17,162 nucleotides of DNA from JANNSW01 sp031431235 (GTDB lineage: Bacteria > Pseudomonadota > Alphaproteobacteria > Rhizobiales > Hyphomicrobiaceae): the NCBI GenBank assembly GCA_031431235.1, contig JANPDA010000079.1, forward strand, positions 1 to 17,162. The letters are read 5' to 3'. Under the pieces are notes generated by a model, which made no database searches, was not told where the DNA came from, and was given only the letters and a program-made list of their open reading frames with translations. The position numbers and the translations under genes are program-made. This document shows, one piece after another, positions 1 to 6,084 of the stretch; the stretch's first letter is position 1, and each line of letters begins with the position of its first letter.

Positions 1-62
1 CTGCATCCGCCTCTTGCATTTCCTGTCATGCACGCGCGCAGAAAATCGCGTATGATTCAGCA

Positions 63-785
63 ATGTCACTCTGGGGAAAACTCGCGGGCGCTGCAGCTGG
101 GCTTGCGATTGGCGGGCCGATCGGCGCGCTGTTGGGCGGCCTGGCCGGCCATTTCGCCGTCGACCGTCAGCGCGGCCCAGGCGGGCCGGCGCAGAACGAG
201 GTCGCCTTCACGGTCGGTGTGATCGCGCTGGGCGCCAAGATGGCCAAGGCCGACGGCGTGGTCACACCCGACGAGATCGACGCCTTCCAGGACGTGTTCA
301 AGGTGCCGCCGGGCGAAGCCGACAATGTGCGGCGCATCTTCAACCTCGCCAAGCAGGACGTGGCGGGATACGAATCCTACGCCGAGCAGCTCGCCTCCAT
401 GTTCCACGAGGAGAAGCAGCTGCTCGAGGACGTGCTCGAAGGCCTCTTCCACATCGCGACCGCCGACGGCGTGCTGCACGAGGCGGAAGAGCACTACCTG
501 AAGCAGGTCGCCAAGCGCTTCGGCTTCACCAAGGACGAGTACCGGGTGATCCGCGCGCGCTACCTGCCCGAGGAGGAGCGCAGCCCCTATCGCGTGCTGG
601 GCGTCCCGCCGGACATGTCGAGCGAGGAGTTGAAGGCGCACTACCGCCGACTGGTGATCGAGAACCATCCCGACCGGGCGATCGCGCGCGGCATGCCGCC
701 GGAGTTCATCCGGATCGCGACCGAAAAGCTCGCCGGCATCAATGCCGCCTACGAGACGATCCGCCGCGAGCGCGGCCTCGCATGA
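63..785 (+). CDS. DjlA-like co-chaperone: TerB domain plus C-terminal J domain
   Basis: This 240-residue protein probably stimulates a DnaK-type Hsp70 at the inner membrane. The first ~30 residues are a glycine-rich hydrophobic segment (GAAAGLAIGGPIGALLGGLA) that looks like a membrane anchor. Residues ~47-165 form a helical TerB-like region with two acidic repeats, AKADGVVTPDE (61-71) and ATADGVLHEAEE (132-143). Residues ~175-240 are a J domain (YRVLGV, helix with KAHYRRLVIE, then HPD at 202-204), and the HPD motif needed to trigger Hsp70 ATPase is intact. The anchor-TerB-J order is that of DjlA. No Shine-Dalgarno is visible before the ATG; a TATGAT sits 7 bp upstream of it, so a leaderless transcript is possible. 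Its stop overlaps the next gene. The family is clear; the client and partner are inferred. Confidence 0.9.
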   Translation: MSLWGKLAGAAAGLAIGGPIGALLGGLAGHFAVDRQRGPGGPAQNEVAFTVGVIALGAKMAKADGVVTPDEIDAFQDVFKVPPGEADNVRRIFNLAKQDVAGYESYAEQLASMFHEEKQLLEDVLEGLFHIATADGVLHEAEEHYLKQVAKRFGFTKDEYRVIRARYLPEEERSPYRVLGVPPDMSSEELKAHYRRLVIENHPDRAIARGMPPEFIRIATEKLAGINAAYETIRRERGLA

Positions 786-1687
786 CCATTGCGGCGCGGC
801 CCGCCCCGGTCGAGGGGGGCTGGGTGTTGCGCGACCTCGCGCTGTTGCTGCTCGTCCAGTTCGTCTGGGGTGCGAACTGGGTGCCCTCCAAGATCGCGGT
901 CGCCGAGATTCCGCCGCTGATGCTGATGGCGATCCGGTTCGGGCTGCTCGCGCTCGCCTTTCTGCCGTTCATGCGCTGGCATCCCCGCGAGATGGGTGTG
1001 CTGCTCGCGGCTGCGCTCACCAATGGGGCGCTGCATTTCGGGCTTCTGTTCGTCGGGCTGTCGCTCGGCGGCGACATCGCGCCGCTCGCGGTCGTGGTGC
1101 AGCTGGGCATTCCGTTCGTGACCCTGCTGTCGATGGTGTTTCTGGGCGACCGGGTCGGGGTCTGGCGGGCGGGGGCGCTCGCACTCGCCTTCGGGGGGTC
1201 GCTGGTCGTGGGCTTCGATCCGCGCGTGCTCACCTACATCGACGCCGTCCTCGTCTGCGGATCGGCGTCATTCATGTGGGCGATCGGCGCAATCATGATG
1301 CGCAAGCTGAAGCATATCAGAGTGTTCGATATGCAGGGCTGGATCGCCATGCTGGCCTGGCCGCCGCTGCTGGCAGCGTCGCTGGCGATCGAGCCGGACC
1401 CCGTGGGCCACGTGCTGGCGTCGAGCCCTGCGACCTGGGTTTCGATCGCCTATCTGGTGATCGGGGCGAGCATCGTCGGGCACGCGGGGTTCAATTTCCT
1501 GCTGCAGCGCTATCCGATCCCGAAGATGGCGCCGTTCCTGCCGATCGCGCCGCTGTTCGCCTCGTTCCTCGGCGTCGTCTGGTTCGGCGACGAGATCACC
1601 TGGCGGATCGCGCTCGGCGGCGCCATGACGATTGCCGGCGTCATCATCATCACGATCCGGGAAGGCCGTCGGCGGCCGCCGGCGTGA
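782..1687 (+). CDS. EamA-family (DMT superfamily) transporter
   Basis: A 301-residue integral membrane protein with about ten hydrophobic segments and two tandem EamA halves (roughly residues 17-142 and 153-295), the usual length and layout of drug/metabolite exporters. Features typical of the family include FVWGANWVPSKIA near residue 28, and the end of each half with a charged turn after a helix (FLGDRVGVWR and WFGDEITWRIALGG). The substrate cannot be told from the sequence; relatives export amino acids, nucleotides or other small metabolites. The ATG overlaps the stop of the J-domain gene by 4 bp (ATGA), which implies co-transcription and translational coupling. The stop lies only 6 bp from the stop of the convergent chorismate mutase gene, with no hairpin between them. 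Confidence 0.9.
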   Translation: MTIAARPAPVEGGWVLRDLALLLLVQFVWGANWVPSKIAVAEIPPLMLMAIRFGLLALAFLPFMRWHPREMGVLLAAALTNGALHFGLLFVGLSLGGDIAPLAVVVQLGIPFVTLLSMVFLGDRVGVWRAGALALAFGGSLVVGFDPRVLTYIDAVLVCGSASFMWAIGAIMMRKLKHIRVFDMQGWIAMLAWPPLLAASLAIEPDPVGHVLASSPATWVSIAYLVIGASIVGHAGFNFLLQRYPIPKMAPFLPIAPLFASFLGVVWFGDEITWRIALGGAMTIAGVIIITIREGRRRPPA

Positions 1688-1693
1688 GCGCGG

Positions 1694-2023
1694 TCAGCCC
1701 TTGCCCTCGAGCCGCGCGCGCAGCTTCTCCTCCTCGTACTGGATGAACCAGCCGATCATCTGGCGCCAGAGCGCCTCGGTCAGGTCGGGGGAGAGGCCTT
1801 GCTCGATGGCGCGGTCACGGACCTTCTCGATCACCTGCTGGTTGCGCCAGGGAACGTTGGCGGCGGCGTTCTGGGCGAGCTTGATCTCCCAGGCGCGCTC
1901 CACATAGCCGAAGCGCTCGGCGATCAGATCGACCAGAGCGCGATCGATGCGGTCGATCTCGACACGCACGGCCGGCATGTCGGGGCAGTCCTTCGCGGCC
2001 TTCGGCTCCGGCGTATCGCTCAT
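1694..2023 (-). CDS. Chorismate mutase type II (AroQ/PchB-like)
   Basis: A 109-residue all-helical protein of the AroQ fold, which converts chorismate to prephenate for phenylalanine/tyrosine synthesis; the close relative PchB instead cleaves isochorismate to salicylate plus pyruvate. Active-site residues can be placed by spacing: R20 (VRVEIDRID), R37, K48 and Q88 (WRQMIGWF), matching R11/R28/K39/Q88 of E. coli AroQ and R14/R31/K42/Q90 of PchB. The N-terminal CPDMPAVR and the C-terminal IGWFIQYEEEKL look more like PchB than like the E. coli P-protein domain. The start is the ATG preceded by GGAG at 8 bp; a longer open frame upstream runs into the lipoprotein gene and is not needed. The start lies 14 bp after the lipoprotein stop, so it is probably the last gene of that operon. 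Confidence 0.85.
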   Translation of the reverse strand: MSDTPEPKAAKDCPDMPAVRVEIDRIDRALVDLIAERFGYVERAWEIKLAQNAAANVPWRNQQVIEKVRDRAIEQGLSPDLTEALWRQMIGWFIQYEEEKLRARLEGKG

Positions 2024-2037
2024 CTGGCACACTCCGC

Positions 2038-3039
2038 TCAGTTCACCTGCTCGACCAGCTTGTCGAGGGCCGGCCCGAGACCCTTGCCCTTGCGGCAGGC
2101 ATTGGCTGGGACGACAGGGCCGGAAAGAGCGGTAAAGGCCGCTGCGTTGCCTTTCGCCTTGCGTTTCGTCGGCTTGGCTTCGGGCTCGGCGCCATCGACC
2201 ACCAACGCGCACTTGGCGAGGCGGTTGCCTTTGTCGGCTCCCGGCGACAGCACCAGCGAGCGCGCGACGAGGTCGCCTGTGAGGTCGGGATTGGCGGCCG
2301 CAAGCGTTGCGAGCTCGGCTGGCGAGAGGCCTTCGGCGAGGAGCCCGATGGCGCGGTCGGCCGGGTCGAGCAGGCTGCCGCTGCCAGGCTGGCGCTTGAT
2401 CCTGAGGCCGCCGGCGATCAGCGTCTCGCCGCGACCGGCGGTGAAGGTGGCAAGGCTGTGATCATAGGTGGCTGCGGTCCAGGGAATCTGGCCCTCGGGG
2501 CCGCCGGTGCCGAGATAGGTGACGTTGGCGCCATTCCGGCATGCGTAGCTGACGATATGATAGGCACCGGGCGCGAGCAGGACGATACCCACCGGCGAGC
2601 GCCCGGCATAGCTCGTGGGCACCGAGACATCGGTCACGCGCTCGAAGCCCGCTCCGACCGCTCGTGCGAGCACGATCCGTCCTTCGGCGCATTGCAGCCC
2701 GTCGATGGTCGCCGCAAGAACGACCGTCGCACGCTGCGCGGGATCGACGGTGGAGCCGGCGAGCGCTGAGCCCGGCAGCGCCGGCGACAGCGGGCTGACT
2801 TCGCTCGCACAACCGCCGAGGAACAGCAGGCTGGCGGCGAGTGCACACGCGATCAGGCGACTAGTGGTCCCAATCCGACATTTGCATCCGCCGGCAGCAC
2901 GCACCCGAGCAAATGTCGGATTGATGAGGACCACTAGCAACTTTATGATTCTAGGGGAGCTTTTGAATTTGACATTTGAGCGCAAGCTTGGCGGCAACCG
3001 GGACTCAAATGTCAAATTCGCTCCACTAGCCAATCCCAT
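2038..3039 (-). CDS. Putative lipoprotein whose 5' end contains an inserted repeat
   Basis: I do not recognise the mature protein. From the ATG at 3039 the frame gives 333 residues. A lipoprotein-type signal (RLIACALAASLLFLGGC, lipobox LGGC) begins only about 60 residues in, because the palindromic block 2861-3029 lies between the start codon and the signal peptide. Removing the block while keeping one CTAG gives MGLASRLIACALAA..., an ordinary lipoprotein N-terminus. The mature part has a beta-rich region (IVLLAPGAYHIVSYAC, suggesting a surface or periplasmic fold) and a lysine-rich, low-complexity stretch near the C-terminus (KPTKRKAKG). ATG 3039 follows the gatA stop by 4 bp and has AGAGGAAGG 9 bp upstream, so it was the original start. 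Alternative starts inside the block are TTG 2940 and GTG 2934, neither with a good ribosome site. Whether the present product is still exported is uncertain. Confidence 0.65.
   Translation of the reverse strand: MGLASGANLTFESRLPPSLRSNVKFKSSPRIIKLLVVLINPTFARVRAAGGCKCRIGTTSRLIACALAASLLFLGGCASEVSPLSPALPGSALAGSTVDPAQRATVVLAATIDGLQCAEGRIVLARAVGAGFERVTDVSVPTSYAGRSPVGIVLLAPGAYHIVSYACRNGANVTYLGTGGPEGQIPWTAATYDHSLATFTAGRGETLIAGGLRIKRQPGSGSLLDPADRAIGLLAEGLSPAELATLAAANPDLTGDLVARSLVLSPGADKGNRLAKCALVVDGAEPEAKPTKRKAKGNAAAFTALSGPVVPANACRKGKGLGPALDKLVEQVN
2861..2937. repeat. Palindrome 1 of the MITE-like block
   Basis: The arms 2861-2885 and 2909-2937 are perfect inverted repeats over CTAGTGGTCC and CAATCCGACATTTGC. 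The second arm has four extra bases between these two parts (TCAT when read from its CTAG end). The loop is 23 bases (2886-2908). Confidence 0.85.
2951..3029. repeat. Palindrome 2 of the MITE-like block
   Basis: The arms 2951-2980 and 3004-3029 pair perfectly over GAATTTGACATTTGAG (16 bp) and over 9 of 10 bases of CTAG(T/G)GGAGC. The first arm has four extra bases (TTTT) between these parts. The loop is 23 bases (2981-3003). Thirteen bases separate it from palindrome 1. Confidence 0.85.
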
Positions 3040-3043
3040 CTGC

Positions 3044-4564
3044 TCAAACCTTCCTCTTGCCACGGCCCTTGCCGGCCGATTTGCCTTCCCGCCACCACGC
3101 AGCAGGCGCCGGCAGCGAACCCGCCGCCTGCTCGATCGCCGCCGCCGTCTGGAACAGCGTCGCCTCGTCGAACGGCTTGCCGATCAGCTGCAGCCCGAGC
3201 GGAATGCCCTCGGAGGAAAGCCCCGCCGGCACCGCAATGCCGGGCAATCCCGCCATGTTGACCGTCACCGTGAAGATGTCGTTCAGGTACATCTGCAGCG
3301 GGTCCGACGTCATGGCGGCAAGCGGGAATGCCGCGTTGGGGGTCGCGGGCGTCAACAGCACGTCGACCTTGGCGAACGCCTGGTCGAAATCCCGGCTGAT
3401 CAGGGTGCGCACGCGCTGCGCCTTGATGTAATAGGCGTCGTAGTAGCCGGCCGAGAGCACATAGGTGCCGATCATGATGCGCCGCTTCACCTCCTTGCCG
3501 AAACCGGCGGCGCGGCTTTCCTCGTACATATCGATGATGTCGCGGCCTGGCTTCCTCAGGCCATAGCGGACGCCGTCATAGCGCGCGAGGTTGGAGGAGG
3601 CTTCGGCCGGGGCGACGATGTAGTAGGCGGGGAGCGCGTATCTGGTGTGGGGCAGGCTGACGTCGACGATGGTCGCGCCGGCTGCCTTCAGCCAGGCGAT
3701 GCCCTGGCGCCAGAGCGCCTCGATCTCGTCGGGCATGCCATCGACACGGTACTCTTTGGGCACGCCGACCTTCAGGCCCTTGATGCTCCTGCCGATCGCA
3801 GCCTCGTAATCGGGTACCGGCGCATCGACCGAGGTGGTGTCCTTGGCATCATGGCTCGCCATGGCCTTCAACATGATCGCCGCGTCGCGGACGTCGCGGG
3901 CAATCGGGCCGGCCTGGTCCAGCGAGGAGGCAAACGCGACGATGCCCCAGCGCGAGCAGCGGCCGTAGGTCGGCTTGATGCCGACGGTGCCGGTCAAGGC
4001 CGCCGGCTGGCGGATGGAGCCACCCGTATCGGTTGCGGTCGCGGCCGCGCACAGCCGGGCCGCAACGGCCGCCGCCGAGCCGCCCGAGGAGCCACCCGGC
4101 ACCAGGTCGGCGTTCGAGCCCGTCGAGCGCCAGGGATTGACGACGGGACCATAGTAGGAGGTCTCGTTCGACGAGCCCATGGCGAACTCGTCCATGTTGA
4201 GCTTGCCCAGCATGACGGCGCCGGCATCCCAGAGGTTCTGGGTGACGGTCGATTCATAGGTCGGCTCGAAGCCGTCGAGCACATGGCTGGCGGCCTGGGT
4301 ATGCACACCCTTGGTCGCGAACAGGTCCTTGATGCCGAGCGGGATGCCTTCCAAAGCGCGAGCGGTGCCCTTGGCGAGCTGATTGTCGCTGATGCGAGCC
4401 ATGGCGCGAGCCTGCTCGGGCGTCACCTCGATAAAGGCATTGAGCTTGGGATTGGCGGCCTCGATCGCGACGAGATAGGCATCCGTCAGCTCGAGCGCGG
4501 TGAAATCGCGCGACGCGAGGCCCGAGCGGGCGGCAGCAATGGTGAGGGCGGTCAAGTCGGTCAA
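3044..4564 (-). CDS. gatA: Asp/Glu-tRNA amidotransferase subunit A (GatA)
   Basis: The 506-residue amidase subunit of the GatCAB complex. It hydrolyses glutamine to supply ammonia for turning misacylated Glu-tRNA(Gln) or Asp-tRNA(Asn) into the correct aminoacyl-tRNA in the cytoplasm. The amidase-signature catalytic set is visible: K78 (GIKD), cis-Ser S158 (PGGSSGGSAAAVAA) and nucleophile S182 (DTGGSIRQPAA). GatA hallmarks include LGKLNMDEFAMGSSNE and PTYGRCSRWGIVAFASSLDQ. Length is normal apart from a basic C-terminal tail (KSAGKGRGKRKV). The start is TTG: the frame upstream reaches a stop without ATG or GTG, MTDLTALTIAAARS matches the usual GatA N-terminus, and GAGG lies 6 bp upstream. No gatC precedes it, which is unusual. 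The lipoprotein start follows its stop by 4 bp. Confidence 0.95.
   Translation of the reverse strand: MTDLTALTIAAARSGLASRDFTALELTDAYLVAIEAANPKLNAFIEVTPEQARAMARISDNQLAKGTARALEGIPLGIKDLFATKGVHTQAASHVLDGFEPTYESTVTQNLWDAGAVMLGKLNMDEFAMGSSNETSYYGPVVNPWRSTGSNADLVPGGSSGGSAAAVAARLCAAATATDTGGSIRQPAALTGTVGIKPTYGRCSRWGIVAFASSLDQAGPIARDVRDAAIMLKAMASHDAKDTTSVDAPVPDYEAAIGRSIKGLKVGVPKEYRVDGMPDEIEALWRQGIAWLKAAGATIVDVSLPHTRYALPAYYIVAPAEASSNLARYDGVRYGLRKPGRDIIDMYEESRAAGFGKEVKRRIMIGTYVLSAGYYDAYYIKAQRVRTLISRDFDQAFAKVDVLLTPATPNAAFPLAAMTSDPLQMYLNDIFTVTVNMAGLPGIAVPAGLSSEGIPLGLQLIGKPFDEATLFQTAAAIEQAAGSLPAPAAWWREGKSAGKGRGKRKV
3049..3057 (-). promoter_or_regulatory. Shine-Dalgarno of the lipoprotein gene, inside the gatA end
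   Basis: AGAGGAAGG on the minus strand lies 9 bp before ATG 3039 and within the last codons of gatA. It supports ATG 3039 as the original start and gatA-lipoprotein coupling. Confidence 0.55.
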
Positions 4565-4939
4565 CGGGGGCCTCGGGCGGGATCGGACGACACAGCTGTC
4601 GAATCCCTATCACAGGGCCTCTCGCGAGGCCAACCGGCACTCCCGGTGTGCCATTGGCTCGTCTGGGCGCCCGACTGTGTGGGCGTGACGGCTGTGGGGC
4701 GCGCCTCGCGTCACCCCGCCCCAGCCAAGACGTTCTCTATGGTTAAATCGAGCCGATGTATTGGATCAATCGGAGCGGGTCTGCTAAAGGGTTCTCAGCC
4801 GAATGCCAACCACCCGATTCCCCGGAAGCGACCGCAGGACGCTATCCGGGGCCCAGGGCGACAGGCGCCTGGGTCCCGGCTCTCGCCCAGCTCGATGCCG
4901 GGCTCGGCCGCGAAAGCGGGTCAGAGAGGGAGCCCTGAC
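4565..4939. other. Divergent intergenic region between gatA and phnW
   Basis: These 375 bp hold no credible gene; in particular no gatC is seen on the minus strand. GAGG at 4571-4574 (read on the minus strand) is the gatA ribosome site. A short hairpin GGCCTC-TCGC-GAGGCC lies at 4616-4631. An AT-richer pocket at about 4731-4800 is the likeliest place for promoters of both operons, but no convincing -35/-10 pair was found. A strong hairpin lies at 4846-4879. Confidence 0.6.
4846..4879. repeat. Strong GC-rich hairpin upstream of phnW (REP-like or leader structure)
   Basis: CCGGGGCCCAGG (4846-4857) pairs with CCTGGGTCCCGG (4868-4879) over 12 positions with a single G-T, around a 10-base loop. 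It ends 60 bp before the phnW start. There is no T-run, so a simple intrinsic terminator is unlikely; a dispersed REP-type repeat or an RNA leader structure are both possible. Confidence 0.6.
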
Positions 4940-6079
4940 ATGCCCAAACCCGCCCAATCCGAAACCGGCGATCCGCTGTTGCTGACGCCGGGGCCGCTCA
5001 CCACGTCGAAATCCGTCAAAGCCGTGATGGTGCACGACTGGGGCTCGCGGGATGCGACATTCCTGAAGATCAACCGCGAGGTGCTCGACTGGCTGCCCGA
5101 GATCGTCCACGGGAACGGCAGCCACGTGACCGTCCCGATGCAGGGCTCGGGCACGTTCGCGGTCGAGGCGATGCTGACGACCTTGGTGCCGCCGCAGGGC
5201 AAAGCGCTGCTGGTCGTCAACGGAGCCTATGGTCAGCGCGCGAAGAAAATCCTCGATGTGGCACGCCGCGCGAACGTGGTGCTCGAGACACCCGAGGATA
5301 CCCCGCCCGACCTCGCCGCGATCGAGAAGCTGCTCGTGACCGACAAGGCGATCACCCACGTTTTCACCGTGCAGTGCGAGACGACGAGCGGCATCGCCAA
5401 TCCGGTTGCCGAGATCGGTGCGCTGGTCGAGCGACACGGCCGGGCTTACCTGATCGATGCGATGAGCGCATTCGGTGCGTTGCCGCTCGATGCCCGGTCG
5501 GTCCGGTTCGACGCGGTCGCGGCCTCCTCCAACAAGTGCATCGAGGGGGTGCCGGGTCTCGGCTTCGTGATCTGCCGCGAGGCGGCGCTAGGGGCAACCA
5601 AGGGCAACGCGACGACCCTCGTGCTCGACCTGCACGACCAGTGGCAAAACCTCGTGAAGACGGGACAATACCGGTTCACCCCGCCGATCCACGTGATCGT
5701 CGCCTTCCACCAGGCCTTGCGGGAGTTCCGTGCCGAAGGCGGGCAGCCGGGCCGCGGCGAGCGTTACTCCAGCAATGCCCGGGTGCTGATCGAGGGCATG
5801 CGCGCGCTCGGCTTCGAGACCCTGCTGCCCGACCGCCTGCAGGCGCCGATCATCGTCACCTTCCATATGCCCAAGCACGCACGCTTCGTGTTCCAGACCT
5901 TCTACGACAAGCTGAAGGACCAGGGCTACATCATCTATCCGGGCAAGCTCACTGTTGCCGACAGCTTCCGGATCGGCTGCATCGGCCGGCTCGACGAAAC
6001 GCACATGAAGGGCGCGCTCAGAGCGGTCGGGAATGCGCTGTCCGAGATGGGCGTCGACCTCCTCGAATCGGCAGCGTGA
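4940..6079 (+). CDS. phnW: 2-aminoethylphosphonate--pyruvate transaminase
   Basis: A 379-residue PLP-dependent class V aminotransferase. It transfers the amino group of 2-aminoethylphosphonate to pyruvate, giving phosphonoacetaldehyde and alanine, the first step of phosphonate use. Family landmarks are LLTPGPLTTSKSVK (14-27), the PLP-phosphate region MQGSGTFAVEAM (67-78), D173 in LIDAMSAFG for the pyridine nitrogen, and the Schiff-base lysine K199 in SSNKCIEGVPGLGFV. The C-terminal GYIIYPGKL...FRIGCIG is also typical. The ATG has GAGAGGGAG about 8 bp upstream. It is the first gene of the phnW-phnA-phnY set and ends 5 bp before phnA. The neighbours doing the next two steps make the assignment firm. 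Confidence 0.95.
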   Translation: MPKPAQSETGDPLLLTPGPLTTSKSVKAVMVHDWGSRDATFLKINREVLDWLPEIVHGNGSHVTVPMQGSGTFAVEAMLTTLVPPQGKALLVVNGAYGQRAKKILDVARRANVVLETPEDTPPDLAAIEKLLVTDKAITHVFTVQCETTSGIANPVAEIGALVERHGRAYLIDAMSAFGALPLDARSVRFDAVAASSNKCIEGVPGLGFVICREAALGATKGNATTLVLDLHDQWQNLVKTGQYRFTPPIHVIVAFHQALREFRAEGGQPGRGERYSSNARVLIEGMRALGFETLLPDRLQAPIIVTFHMPKHARFVFQTFYDKLKDQGYIIYPGKLTVADSFRIGCIGRLDETHMKGALRAVGNALSEMGVDLLESAA

Positions 6080-6084
6080 GGTCC

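Larger units (their letters stand above)
2861..3029. mobile_element. MITE-like block of two adjacent palindromes, in frame within the lipoprotein gene
   Basis: Four related arms start or end with CTAG and carry GACATTTG at their inner end: 2861-2885 (forward), 2909-2937 (reverse), 2951-2980 (forward) and 3004-3029 (reverse). The outer ends read CTAGTGG...CCACTAG, as expected for terminal inverted repeats with a CTAG target duplication, or with CTAG as part of the repeat. Total length minus one CTAG is 165 bp, exactly 55 codons. No transposase is encoded, so if mobile it is non-autonomous. Its local base composition (AT-richer than the neighbouring genes) also sets it apart. The mobile interpretation is an inference; the repeats are seen directly. 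Confidence 0.7.

Noticed and set aside
2861..3029. TTGACA inside the element arms read as promoter -35 boxes, or the four arms read as a CRISPR array
   Set aside because: No -10 box lies at a proper distance, and the arms are inverted pairs without equal unique spacers, so a palindromic element explains them better.
3040..3063. Lipoprotein start at ATG 3063
   Set aside because: It would overlap gatA by 20 bp; ATG 3039 has a better ribosome site and reconstructs a normal signal peptide once the element is removed.
4756..4938. Small plus-strand open frame before phnW
   Set aside because: It lies across the GC hairpin, has no ribosome site and no similarity to any phosphonate regulator or leader peptide I know.
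2615..4939. A very long plus-strand open frame leading into phnW in the same frame (about 775 extra residues)
   Set aside because: It is antisense to gatA and the lipoprotein, has arginine/glycine-rich low-complexity composition of a GC-rich shadow frame, and phnW has its own ATG and ribosome site at 4940.
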